From CAYOSU01 sp964406735 (lineage in GTDB: Bacteria; Bacillota; Clostridia; Christensenellales; CAMQZB01), in the NCBI GenBank assembly GCA_964406735.1, contig CAYOSU010000013.1, positions 1 to 37,540 of the forward strand: 37,540 bases of DNA. The letters are read 5' to 3'. The position numbers were made by a program, and so were the translations under genes. Positions 1 to 8,110 of the stretch are shown piece after piece; position 1 is the stretch's first letter, and every line of letters begins with the position of its first letter. The notes below the pieces were generated by a model that searched no databases, was not told where the DNA came from, and saw nothing but the letters and a program-made list of their open reading frames with translations.

Positions 1-23
1 GCCTCGGTCTCCTGAGGCTTTTT
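1..23 (+). terminator. Intrinsic terminator of a gene upstream of the window
   Basis: GCCTC (1-5) pairs with GAGGC (14-18), with an inner GG/CC pair and a bulged T, followed by five T (19-23). The left edge may be cut off. It closely resembles the hairpin at 33043-33066, and both are followed by a TTTCT(A/G)ATAATAA stretch and a copy of the type 1 repeat. Confidence 0.6.
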
Positions 24-40
24 CTGATAATAAAATCGAC

Positions 41-103
41 CTTATGAAAGGCTCCTTTGTGTAAAGGGAGCTGTCTGCGGAGCAGACTGAGGGATTGTCT
101 ACG
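41..103 (+). repeat. Type 1 palindromic repeat, copy A
   Basis: The core is a hairpin, GGCTCCTTT-gtgt-AAAGGGAGC, then CTGTC, a second short hairpin (CTGCGGAGCAG), and GGGATTGTCTAC. The same unit recurs at 10789, 14021, 14436, 14773 and 24521. This copy lies between a terminator and the 3' end of the minus-strand lipoprotein gene, whose stop codon is at 121-123. Confidence 0.85.
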
Positions 104-120
104 CACCAACTAACCTCGAA

Positions 121-2034
121 CTATCTCCTGCCATCGGGCTTAAAGCCACCGCCGTTAGGGCGACCGCCGCCGAAACCGCCGAAGCCGCCGTTCCCGACTG
201 TCGTCCCGATAGAGGAAAGCTCCACGTTTATCGACTCGCCACCTGCAACTATCTCGTAGGTCTTGCCGACCTCAAAGACGTCAAGCGACAGAATGACCGA
301 TTGATACGCTTTGCTCGGCGTCAAGCTCAATATCTCCTTTCCGCTCTCGTCCTTCACGGAGATACCGCCGCCCTTTCCGTCAGTAAGACTCAGAACGACG
401 AACGCCTGCGTAGAAAGCTCCGCCGACGGGCTTTCTACCATACCGATAGCACCCACTGTGCACATGTTGCCGCCCGTTATGACGATACCGCTATCGGCGT
501 CGAGAGCGGAGTTATCTCCCATCGTCGGTCCTTCGACATAAAGCTCACCGCCCGTAATCTTCAGCGTCCCGTTGCTGTCAAGACCGTCTCCCTCCGCATC
601 GACGGATATATTGCCGCCTGCGATGAGGATATAGTATGAAAACCCCACGAGGTCGGAGTTTGCGGCGTTGATGCCGTCGTCGGTTGACGTAACGTCGATA
701 TTGCCGCCGAGTATCTCGACGACTGCGCCCTCGATTCCCTCGTAAGACTTCGTAACAAGTATGTCTCCACCCGAAATTTTCGTGAGGTATTCGGCGTGTA
801 TACCGTCGTCGCCCGAAGAGATCTCAAGCGTTCCGCCCAAAATAAGGACGTTCCCCTTAGAATGCACGCCGTCGTCGTTAGAATTTATCTCGAACCTGCC
901 GCCCGTTATCACGAGCCCGTAATTTTGCGTATATCCTGCTTCTAAAAGCTCGCCGTCAAGCTCGATACCGTCCGTCTTCAGCCCCTTGCCGTCTGCGTTG
1001 TCGGAAGATGCTTCCGTAACGACGCTCGGCGCACCTCCGTTAGTTAGTATCTTAACGAGATATTTATCCGTGTTGTTGATAAAAAGACAGCCGTTTGCAG
1101 ATATTCCGTCGTCCCCTGCCACGATGTCGAGAGAGGAATTTTCGACGTAAATATACCCGTATTCGGGGCTTGATGCGTACTTTTTGGCTTCTTCCTCGCT
1201 TTCAGGCTCAAGGTCGGTCTTGATACCGTCACCGCCTGCCGTAACGGCGATGTCGGCGTTTTTAATAACGATAGCCTCGTCCGCCTTGATTCCGGATTTT
1301 TTTGCACCGTTGATGACGATATTCGCACTGTCGATAAAAAGCTCCGTCTTCACCTTAATGCCGCACGATTTAGCCCCGACGCAGTTCAAAGTAAGGCTTC
1401 CTTCGCCGTTGATTACAAGGCTTCTCTTTTTAGCCTGAATGACCGCGCCGTCTCCGTTCTCGCCGTCTCCCACGCTGTCGGAAAGCGTGTTAGAAGAGCC
1501 TTTCGCAAGCGTAATAATGCGTTGCGCTTGAATATCTCCCGACGGCTTTTTGAAAACTATTGCGGCAGAATTCTGACTGTCGAGCGTTTTAATATCAACG
1601 CCGTCGAGAACGAGCCTTACGTCCTCGTCAACGCCGCTCACCGTAATAGTACCCGAAAAACTCCCCGAAAGTACGAAAACGCCGCCCTCTTTTACGGTAA
1701 GCTCCCCGTCCTTATAAGAAAACGCCGTAACGTTTGATAGGTCTTTCTCTTTAATACTTGAAAGCTCGATGTAAAAAACGATCTCGCCGTTTTCGTCAAA
1801 CGCACTGCTTGGAATATCTTTTTCCGCTACGCTTTCAAGATAGTAATCTTTCGCTTCCGCCGTCGAATACTCCTTAACGTCAACTGCGTTTCCGCCGAAG
1901 CCTCCGCCGAAACCGCCGTTTGGCATAATGTCAAACCTGTCGTTGTTTGGGATTTCAGGTGGCTTTTTCTCGCATCCGCAAGACGCAATAAGCACGAGCG
2001 CAAGTATAAGCGCAATAGCAATTTTCTTTCTCAT
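121..2034 (-). CDS. Lipoprotein with carbohydrate-binding repeat domain (DUF4353-like)
   Basis: A 637-residue secreted lipoprotein. The N-terminus has two lysines, a hydrophobic stretch and the lipobox IASC (Cys19), so it is probably lipidated and held on the outer face of the membrane. The body (about residues 60-600) is built of beta-strand repeats with recurring DDGI/DDGV/GDGL motifs (for example DDGISANG, DDGVHSKG, DDGIHAEY, DDGINAAN, GDGLDSNG). This pattern is typical of the DUF4353 carbohydrate-binding domain family and suggests a parallel beta-helix with acidic, possibly calcium-binding, turns. A Gly/Phe-rich segment lies after the signal (about 37-50) and another forms the C-terminal tail. 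The start is supported by AAAGAGGTG upstream. It stands alone and diverges from hrcA. A cell-surface glycan- or metal-binding role is inferred; no catalytic motif was seen. Confidence 0.8.
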   Translation of the reverse strand: MRKKIAIALILALVLIASCGCEKKPPEIPNNDRFDIMPNGGFGGGFGGNAVDVKEYSTAEAKDYYLESVAEKDIPSSAFDENGEIVFYIELSSIKEKDLSNVTAFSYKDGELTVKEGGVFVLSGSFSGTITVSGVDEDVRLVLDGVDIKTLDSQNSAAIVFKKPSGDIQAQRIITLAKGSSNTLSDSVGDGENGDGAVIQAKKRSLVINGEGSLTLNCVGAKSCGIKVKTELFIDSANIVINGAKKSGIKADEAIVIKNADIAVTAGGDGIKTDLEPESEEEAKKYASSPEYGYIYVENSSLDIVAGDDGISANGCLFINNTDKYLVKILTNGGAPSVVTEASSDNADGKGLKTDGIELDGELLEAGYTQNYGLVITGGRFEINSNDDGVHSKGNVLILGGTLEISSGDDGIHAEYLTKISGGDILVTKSYEGIEGAVVEILGGNIDVTSTDDGINAANSDLVGFSYYILIAGGNISVDAEGDGLDSNGTLKITGGELYVEGPTMGDNSALDADSGIVITGGNMCTVGAIGMVESPSAELSTQAFVVLSLTDGKGGGISVKDESGKEILSLTPSKAYQSVILSLDVFEVGKTYEIVAGGESINVELSSIGTTVGNGGFGGFGGGRPNGGGFKPDGRR

Positions 2035-2074
2035 CTCACACCTCTTTATTTTAGATATATAATAAGGATATATA

Positions 2075-2104
2075 AATATACCTTAAATAAACACCTTTCA
2101 GCAA
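2075..2104 (-). promoter_or_regulatory. Possible promoter of the minus-strand lipoprotein
   Basis: On the minus strand TTGCTG (2099-2104) and TATATT (2075-2080) are separated by 18 bases, about 40 bases upstream of the start codon, in a very AT-rich stretch. Other TATA-like hexamers overlap, so the assignment is weak. The rest of the divergent intergenic region (2105-2265) holds nothing else I can identify. Confidence 0.3.
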
Positions 2105-2269
2105 GCCACACAGTTCATTATGCGCTTGCTTGATCGCTAACTTCAGATATAAAAGTTATGTTTTTCTCAAGTATACCCTCTCAATGCGGCAGATATTTGT
2201 GCAAATTGCGGAAAAATTGTGTAATTTCAAAAAAAGTTTGAAAAAGGGTAAAAAACACCCCTTAAAAAG

Positions 2270-2304
2270 TTGACAGTCTCACCCCGAGAGTGCTAAATTA
2301 TAAT
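2270..2304 (+). promoter_or_regulatory. Sigma-A promoter of the heat-shock operon
   Basis: The -35 is TTGACA (2270-2275). The best-spaced -10 is TAAATT (2294-2299) with an extended TGC in front (2291-2293), giving an 18-base spacer. A perfect TATAAT sits at 2299-2304, but its 23-base spacer is too long. The -10 overlaps an extra GAGTGCTAA half site (2288-2296). Confidence 0.65.
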
Positions 2305-2310
2305 CAAAGT

Positions 2311-2337
2311 TTAGCACTCAGCCCAAAAGAGTGCCAA
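2311..2337 (+). promoter_or_regulatory. CIRCE operator (HrcA binding site)
   Basis: TTAGCACTC (2311-2319), a 9-base spacer, then GAGTGCCAA (2329-2337). This is the CIRCE inverted repeat with one deviation in the right arm (GAGTGCCAA for GAGTGCTAA). It lies just downstream of the promoter and just upstream of hrcA, as expected for HrcA autoregulation of the hrcA-grpE-dnaK-dnaJ operon. Confidence 0.95.
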
Positions 2338-2363
2338 AACAAACAAAACGGGGAGGACAAAAG

Positions 2364-3377
2364 ATGTTATCTGAAAGGCGCAAGAAGATCTTGCAGGCAG
2401 TCATCGACGAATATATCGAGAACGCCACGCCGATAGGAAGCAAGGCGATACAGGAAACGTATTTCTCAGAGCTTTCGCCTGCTACGATAAGGAACGAACT
2501 TGCCTCGCTCGAAGAAATGGGACTGTTGTCCCATCCTCACACGTCGGCGGGGAGAGTGCCGACAAACCTTGCCTACAAGATGTATATAGACGAGCTTGTC
2601 GACAACACAAAGGTAACGGAAAGCGAGCTTAAAGAGATAAAGGAGTACTTCACAGCGAACGTGAAAGAGACGGAATACGTCGCAAATCAGGTCGTAAAGG
2701 TGCTTTCGGATATGACGAATTACACCTCTGTTGCGTCGATAAAAGGCGGCGAGAACGAGGAGATAAGCTCGATAAGGCTTGTAAAACTATCCGACAACGT
2801 GATAGTCATGATAGCGGTCATGGCAAGCGGAGAGGTCAACGACTTCAGGATCTACGGCAACTACCTCAAAGGGGACGGCTACGTAGCATCGGCTGAAAAG
2901 GTGCTTTCAAAACACCTTATCGGAAAGACGTTCGACGAGCTTGACGGCATAGACGACCTTGTCAAAGACGAGTTTTCGGAGTTCAAGGAGCTTTTCACTC
3001 AGATATACGAGGTAGTCAAGGCAAGAGGAACGAAGAAAGGAAGCGTACTTTTGGAGGGCGAGTCAAAGATATTCTCTCATCCCGAGTACAGCAACATCAA
3101 GAACGTCAAGGACTTCCTCTCGGTAGTAGATTCCAAGGAGACGATAAAGGAGCTTTTGTCGGTAGGCGGCGGCGACGTCGATATAGCGGTAACGTTCGGC
3201 GGCGAAAGCGAGGAGATACCCAAGGACTTCACCGTAGTAACTGCGCATTACACGCAGGGCGACAAGGACTTAGGCACGTTCGGAGTAATAGGACCCACAC
3301 GAATGGACTATAACAGAGTCATAAAGGTGCTTAGCGGCATAAGAGAGGTCTTAAGCGAAGAAAATAAAGACGAATAA
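2364..3377 (+). CDS. hrcA: Heat-inducible transcription repressor HrcA
   Basis: A 337-residue repressor of class I heat-shock genes that binds CIRCE; in the known family its activity depends on GroEL. The N-terminal winged helix (about 1-75) is clear: it starts MLSERRKKIL and carries TPIGSKAI, SPATIRNEL and the conserved HPHTSAGRVPT. The rest matches the GAF-like and dimerisation part of the family, and the length is normal. I chose the ATG at 2364, preceded by GGGGAGGA, over a GTG at 2331, because the latter lies inside the right arm of CIRCE. It is the first gene of the operon, 11 bases before grpE, so it should repress its own synthesis and that of the chaperones. Confidence 0.95.
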   Translation: MLSERRKKILQAVIDEYIENATPIGSKAIQETYFSELSPATIRNELASLEEMGLLSHPHTSAGRVPTNLAYKMYIDELVDNTKVTESELKEIKEYFTANVKETEYVANQVVKVLSDMTNYTSVASIKGGENEEISSIRLVKLSDNVIVMIAVMASGEVNDFRIYGNYLKGDGYVASAEKVLSKHLIGKTFDELDGIDDLVKDEFSEFKELFTQIYEVVKARGTKKGSVLLEGESKIFSHPEYSNIKNVKDFLSVVDSKETIKELLSVGGGDVDIAVTFGGESEEIPKDFTVVTAHYTQGDKDLGTFGVIGPTRMDYNRVIKVLSGIREVLSEENKDE

Positions 3378-3388
3378 GCGGAGTAGAA

Positions 3389-4039
3389 ATGGCTGAAAAG
3401 AAGAAAAAAAGCAACGAAAAAGAAGAGACCAAGGTAGACGCAAAAAAGGTGACTGAAGAGTTCAAGAATTTGAGCGTCGAAGAAAAAGATAAAGCGTTTG
3501 AAAAGCTTTCGGAGCAATACGAAATGCTGAAAAGCATCGTAAAGGAATTAAGCGAGCAGAACACCGAGCTTGAAAATAAGGCAAAAGAGTTCGATGCAAA
3601 AATAGCCGAGCTTGAAGCAAAGGCAGTCGGCAAGGTGTCGGACGAAACGTATATGAGGCTTGCGGCAGACTTCGATAACTTCAAGCGTCGCAACGCAACG
3701 GCGGTCTCGAACAGCTACTCGGACGGTAAGATAGAGGTAATAAAGAGCATTCTTCCCGTCGAGGACAATATAGAAAGAGCTATAGCGTCGATAACGGACG
3801 AAAGCTCCAGAAAGGGCGTAGAGCTTATTAAGAGACAGTTTGACGACATACTCAAAAAGCTCAACGTCGTAGAGATAGAGGCACTCAACGCCCCGTTCGA
3901 TCCCGAGCTTCACAACGCAGTCATGCAGTGCGAGGCGGAAAAGCCCGAGGACGCAGACAAGTGCGTCGAGGTATTCCAAAAGGGCTACACGATGGACGGA
4001 AAGGTAATAAGATACAGCTTTGTCAAGGTCGCAAAATAA
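3389..4039 (+). CDS. grpE: Nucleotide exchange factor GrpE
   Basis: A 216-residue co-chaperone that releases ADP from DnaK. The first 85 residues are highly charged (KKKKSNEKEETK onward) and heptad-like, consistent with the long N-terminal dimeric coiled coil. The conserved core begins near YMRLAADFDNFKRRN (about 90-105). The C-terminal beta domain ends in GYTMDGKVIRYSFVKVAK, the usual GrpE ending. The start has GGAG at a good distance. It follows hrcA by 11 bases and precedes dnaK by 46 bases. It is slightly long for the family because of the charged N-terminus. Confidence 0.95.
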   Translation: MAEKKKKSNEKEETKVDAKKVTEEFKNLSVEEKDKAFEKLSEQYEMLKSIVKELSEQNTELENKAKEFDAKIAELEAKAVGKVSDETYMRLAADFDNFKRRNATAVSNSYSDGKIEVIKSILPVEDNIERAIASITDESSRKGVELIKRQFDDILKKLNVVEIEALNAPFDPELHNAVMQCEAEKPEDADKCVEVFQKGYTMDGKVIRYSFVKVAK

Positions 4040-4085
4040 TTGCGCTTGAAAATAAATAACGAAAAATAATCGGAGGATATAAATT

Positions 4086-5921
4086 ATGAGTAAAATTATA
4101 GGTATCGACTTAGGAACGACTAACTCTTGCGTAGCAGTCATGGAGGGCGGCGAGCCCGTCGTAATCACGAACGCAGAGGGTGCAAGAACGACGGCTTCCG
4201 TCGTAGGCTTTAAGGCAGACGGCGAGAGATTGGTTGGTCAAGTAGCAAAGCGTCAGGCTGTTGCTAACCCCGACAGAACGGTATCGTCCATCAAGCGTGA
4301 GATGGGCACGGATTACAGAGTAAACGTAGACGGAAAAGCGTATACACCGCAGGAAATTTCCGCAATGATATTGACAAAGCTCAAAAACGACGCAGAAAGC
4401 TACCTCGGAGAAAAGGTAAATCAGGCTGTCATCACGGTTCCTGCATACTTCAACGACTCTCAGCGTCAGGCAACCAAGGACGCAGGTAAGATCGCAGGCC
4501 TTGAAGTATTGAGAATAATCAACGAGCCTACTGCGGCTGCGCTCGCATACGGACTTGACAAGGGCGAGAACAAGAACGCTAAGATCTTGATCTACGACTT
4601 GGGCGGCGGCACGTTCGACGTATCCATTCTTGAGATCGGCGACGGCGTATTCGAGGTTCTCTCCACAAACGGTAACACCAGACTTGGCGGCGACGACTTC
4701 GACCAGAGAATAATCAACTACTTGCTCGACGAGTTCAAGAAAGCAGAGGGTATCGACCTTTCAAAGGATAAGATGGTGCTCCAGAGACTCAAAGACGCCG
4801 CAGAAAAGGCTAAGATAGACCTCTCGGGCGTTATGAACACCAACGTAAACCTCCCGTTCATCACTGCAACGGAGTCCGGTCCTAAGCACCTTGACGTAGA
4901 CATCTCGAGAGCTAAGTTCGATGCATTGACCGCAGACCTCGTTGAAGATACTCTCGTTCCGATGAGAAAGGCGCTTTCCGACGCTAACCTTTCGATAAAC
5001 GACATCGACAAGGTAATCTTGGTCGGCGGTTCGACGAGGATCCCCGCTGTCGTTGAGGCAGTCAAGAAGTTCATCGGCAAAGAGCCGTTCAAGGGCATCA
5101 ACCCCGACGAGTGCGTAGCTATCGGCGCAGCTATTCAGGCAGGCGTTTTGGCAGGCGATGTAAAGGACGTTCTCCTTCTCGACGTAACCCCGCTTTCCTT
5201 GGGTATCGAGACGATGGGCGGCGTATTCACCAAGCTCATTGACAGAAACACGACCATACCTACCAAGAAGTCTCAGGTATTCTCGACTGCGGCAGACAAT
5301 CAGACGTCGGTAGACGTTCACGTCTTGCAGGGCGAGAGAGAGTTTGCGGCAGATAACAAGACGCTCGGAAGATTTGAGCTTTCGGGTATCGCACCGGCTC
5401 CTCGCGGAATTCCTCAGATAGAGGTAGTCTTCGACATCGACGCTAACGGCATCGTTCACGTAACGGCTACCGATAAGGGCACGGGCAAGTCTCAGAACAT
5501 CACGATCACGGCTTCCACAAACCTTTCCGACGACGAGATAGATAAGGCTGTCAAGGATGCAGAAAAGTACGCTGCAGAGGACAAGAAGCGTAAAGAGGAC
5601 TTCGAGACAAAGAACGGACTCGATCAGGCTATCTTCAACATCGAGAAGTTCATGAAAGAGAGCGGCGATAAGCTCGAAGCAGGCGACAAAGAAAAGGTCG
5701 AAGAGGCTGTCAAGGAAGCAAAGGCAGTTCTCGAAGCAGGTGATATCAGCAAGATGAAGCAGGCTACCGAGGACCTTCTCAACAAGACGGGCACGATCTT
5801 CTCCAAGCTCTACCAGCAGGCGGCTCAGGAGCAGGCGGCGGCAGGAAATACAAACGCAAACAACGGAAACGGCGGCGACGACGATAACATCGTAGTTGAC
5901 GTAACGGACGACAACAACTAA
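4086..5921 (+). CDS. dnaK: Molecular chaperone DnaK (Hsp70)
   Basis: A 611-residue cytoplasmic Hsp70 that cycles ATP while binding unfolded peptides. Visible signatures are IGIDLGTTNSCVAV (phosphate 1 loop, residues 4-17), INEPTAAALAYGLD, the second phosphate loop DLGGGTFDVS and VGGSTRIPAV. The interdomain linker reads DVLLLDVTPLSLGIET. The helical lid region ends in a low-complexity, acidic Asn/Gly/Asp tail (NNGNGGDDDN and on). The length is typical of Gram-positive DnaK, which lacks the extra loop found in proteobacteria. The start has GGAGG upstream. It is followed by dnaJ after five bases. Confidence 0.97.
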   Translation: MSKIIGIDLGTTNSCVAVMEGGEPVVITNAEGARTTASVVGFKADGERLVGQVAKRQAVANPDRTVSSIKREMGTDYRVNVDGKAYTPQEISAMILTKLKNDAESYLGEKVNQAVITVPAYFNDSQRQATKDAGKIAGLEVLRIINEPTAAALAYGLDKGENKNAKILIYDLGGGTFDVSILEIGDGVFEVLSTNGNTRLGGDDFDQRIINYLLDEFKKAEGIDLSKDKMVLQRLKDAAEKAKIDLSGVMNTNVNLPFITATESGPKHLDVDISRAKFDALTADLVEDTLVPMRKALSDANLSINDIDKVILVGGSTRIPAVVEAVKKFIGKEPFKGINPDECVAIGAAIQAGVLAGDVKDVLLLDVTPLSLGIETMGGVFTKLIDRNTTIPTKKSQVFSTAADNQTSVDVHVLQGEREFAADNKTLGRFELSGIAPAPRGIPQIEVVFDIDANGIVHVTATDKGTGKSQNITITASTNLSDDEIDKAVKDAEKYAAEDKKRKEDFETKNGLDQAIFNIEKFMKESGDKLEAGDKEKVEEAVKEAKAVLEAGDISKMKQATEDLLNKTGTIFSKLYQQAAQEQAAAGNTNANNGNGGDDDNIVVDVTDDNN

Positions 5922-5926
5922 TAGTT

Positions 5927-7045
5927 ATGGCAAAAAGTTATTACGAGATATTAGGTGTCGATAAGAACGCATCGGCGGACGAAATAAAGTCCGCCTATCG
6001 TTCATTAGCGAAGAAATATCATCCCGACCTTCACCCGGGCGACGAGGAAGCGGCGAATAAGTTCAAGGAAATAAACGAGGCTTACGAGACCCTTTCAAAT
6101 CCCGATAAAAAGGCGGCGTACGACAATCCGTCCCCGTTCGGACAGGGCGGCTTCGGCGGACAGGGCTTTGATTTTTCAGGCGGCTTTGACGATATATTCG
6201 ACATCTTTTCAAACTTCACGGGCGGCGGATCGAGGCGTCAGTCGAAGAGTGTCGATCAGGGCGCAAGCATAAGGGTATCCTTGAATCTTTCCTTTATGGA
6301 GGCATGCAAGGGCGTCAAGAAAGAGGTCAAGATAACCAAAAAAGAGCGTTGCGAAAAATGCCACGGCACGGGTGCAAAGGACGGCACTGCGTATACGACG
6401 TGCGGCAAGTGTAACGGCACGGGCAGAGTACAGTACGTAAGCAACACCCTTTTCGGAAGAACGGTATCTTACGGCACGTGTCCCGATTGCGGCGGCACGG
6501 GTAAAAAGATAACGGAGAAATGCCCCGACTGCAAGGGTGCAGGACTTGTTTCAAAGAATAAGACGATAACTCTCGACATCCCCGCAGGCGTAGACGACGG
6601 CAACGTTTTGACGGTAAGAGGTGCAGGAAGCGAAAGCGCTACCGCAGGAGCTCCCAACGGCGACCTCATCTTAGAGATAAACGTAACTCCGCACAGGATA
6701 TTAAAGAGAAAATCGCTCGACCTGTTCGTAGAGCTTCCCGTACCGTTCATAACGGCGGCGATGGGCGGTACGATAGAGGTCCCCTCGCTCGACGGTACGT
6801 TCACGCAAAAGATACCCGAGGGAACTCAGAGCGGCACCGTCCTCAGAATAAGGAACAAGGGCATAAAGATGAAGAACGGCCAGCAGGGCGATATGTACTT
6901 AAACGTCGTCGTAGAAGTTCCCAAGAACCTCTCACGCTCGCAGAAAAAGCTGTTCGAGTCGCTCTCAAAGGACATCGACAGAAAGCAATACTCCAAGTAC
7001 AAAGACTATATGGATAAGATTGCCGACATCGCAAGAGAGAACTAA
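5927..7045 (+). CDS. dnaJ: Chaperone DnaJ (Hsp40, type I)
   Basis: A 372-residue co-chaperone that delivers substrates to DnaK and stimulates its ATPase. The J domain (1-67) has the HPD motif at 32-34. A Gly/Phe-rich linker follows (70-100). The zinc-binding region has four CxxCxGxG motifs: CEKCHGTG (142), CGKCNGTG (159), CPDCGGTG (185) and CPDCKGAG (199). C-terminal substrate-binding domains complete a type I DnaJ of normal length. No clear Shine-Dalgarno sequence lies in the five bases after dnaK or just before, so translation is probably coupled to dnaK. It is the last gene before a strong terminator. Confidence 0.97.
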   Translation: MAKSYYEILGVDKNASADEIKSAYRSLAKKYHPDLHPGDEEAANKFKEINEAYETLSNPDKKAAYDNPSPFGQGGFGGQGFDFSGGFDDIFDIFSNFTGGGSRRQSKSVDQGASIRVSLNLSFMEACKGVKKEVKITKKERCEKCHGTGAKDGTAYTTCGKCNGTGRVQYVSNTLFGRTVSYGTCPDCGGTGKKITEKCPDCKGAGLVSKNKTITLDIPAGVDDGNVLTVRGAGSESATAGAPNGDLILEINVTPHRILKRKSLDLFVELPVPFITAAMGGTIEVPSLDGTFTQKIPEGTQSGTVLRIRNKGIKMKNGQQGDMYLNVVVEVPKNLSRSQKKLFESLSKDIDRKQYSKYKDYMDKIADIAREN

Positions 7046-7066
7046 AAACAGAATTAAAAAAGCGAT

Positions 7067-7102
7067 AAAGAAGCGAAAGCGCAAAGCGATCGCTTCTTTT
7101 TT
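7067..7102 (+). terminator. Intrinsic terminator after dnaJ
   Basis: AAAGAAGCGA (7067-7076) pairs perfectly with TCGCTTCTTT (7090-7099), with a 13-base loop, followed by T residues to 7102. It separates the heat-shock operon from prmA. Confidence 0.85.
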
Positions 7103-7132
7103 ATTGCAAATTGAGAAAAGCCGCCGTTTATA

Positions 7133-7162
7133 TTGACAAAATGCGGCAAAAGGCATTAAAAT
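7133..7162 (+). promoter_or_regulatory. Promoter of prmA, apparently giving a leaderless transcript
   Basis: TTGACA (7133-7138), 18-base spacer, TAAAAT (7157-7162). A start point about seven bases downstream falls on or beside the ATG at 7169. No Shine-Dalgarno sequence is present before that ATG. Confidence 0.6.
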
Positions 7163-7168
7163 AAAGCC

Positions 7169-8107
7169 ATGGAATACGTAGAAATAACAGTAAGAACGAC
7201 GAGCGAGGCGGCGGATCTCGTCGCAGACGTTTTCTTCGACTTCACGTTCGAGGGCGTCAGCATCGTCGATAAAGAGGACTTAGTTAGGCTTAACAAAAAC
7301 ACCCACCACTGGGATTATATAGAAGACGATATCTTCGCAAAATACGGTGAAGAAGCCTTGGTGGTAGGCTTTGTCGAGAAGTCGAAATACGCCGAAATTT
7401 CCGTCGAAATAGAGTCTGAGCTTGCCGCTTTGAGGGAACGCTCAAAAGGCTTTTTGAGCGTCGGCTCGTTGGAGCGCACCGAGAGGGTGATAGAGGGCGA
7501 CGACTGGGTAAACAGCTGGAAAGAGCACTTCAAGCCCATCAAGCTCGACGGCGTCGTAATATGCCCCAAGTGGATAGATTATAGCGAAAAACCCGACGAA
7601 ATAAAGGTACTCTTAGACGTAGGCATGGCGTTCGGAACGGGCGAGCACGAGACAACTTCCCTTTGCATAAAGCTGATGCAAGAGGTAGATATGGGCGGCA
7701 AAACGGTATACGACGTCGGCACGGGCAGCGGCATACTCGGCATTGCGGCGATAAAGCTCGGCGCAAAAAAGGCTATAATGTCCGACATTGACGAGATAGC
7801 GGTTGCGGCGGCGAAAAATAACGCCAAGCTCAACGGCGTAGAGGAGTATTGCGAGATAACGGAGTCAAACCTTCTCGACGGCAAGACCGAGCCTGCGGAC
7901 GTAGTGGTATCGAACATCACCGCAGAGGTGCTTGTGCTTATGGCGGACGACATGGCAAAGATAACGAGAACGGGCACGCCCTTGATATTGAGCGGCGTTT
8001 TAGCCGATAGGCTCCCGATGATAAACGAAGCGTACGGCAAGTATTTCGACACACAGAAGCTGCTCCAAAAAGGCGACTGGTGCGGCATACTTCTCACGAG
8101 GAAATAG
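7169..8107 (+). CDS. prmA: Ribosomal protein L11 methyltransferase PrmA
   Basis: A 312-residue cytoplasmic enzyme that uses S-adenosylmethionine to methylate ribosomal protein L11. The N-terminus, MEYVEITVRTTSEAADLVA, is the standard PrmA opening, which fixes the start. The catalytic domain shows GMAFGTGEHETT (152-163), the SAM-binding loop DVGTGSGILGIAA (182 onward) and the NITAEVL motif further on. Length and domain order are normal. In Clostridia prmA commonly follows dnaJ and precedes mtaB, as here. It sits behind its own promoter after the dnaJ terminator. The odd point is the lack of a leader and ribosome binding site. Confidence 0.95.
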   Translation: MEYVEITVRTTSEAADLVADVFFDFTFEGVSIVDKEDLVRLNKNTHHWDYIEDDIFAKYGEEALVVGFVEKSKYAEISVEIESELAALRERSKGFLSVGSLERTERVIEGDDWVNSWKEHFKPIKLDGVVICPKWIDYSEKPDEIKVLLDVGMAFGTGEHETTSLCIKLMQEVDMGGKTVYDVGTGSGILGIAAIKLGAKKAIMSDIDEIAVAAAKNNAKLNGVEEYCEITESNLLDGKTEPADVVVSNITAEVLVLMADDMAKITRTGTPLILSGVLADRLPMINEAYGKYFDTQKLLQKGDWCGILLTRK

Positions 8108-8110
8108 ACT

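Noticed and set aside
2331..2363. GTG start for hrcA, 11 codons upstream
   Set aside because: It lies inside the right arm of CIRCE and has no ribosome binding site; the ATG at 2364 has GGGGAGGA and gives the family N-terminus.
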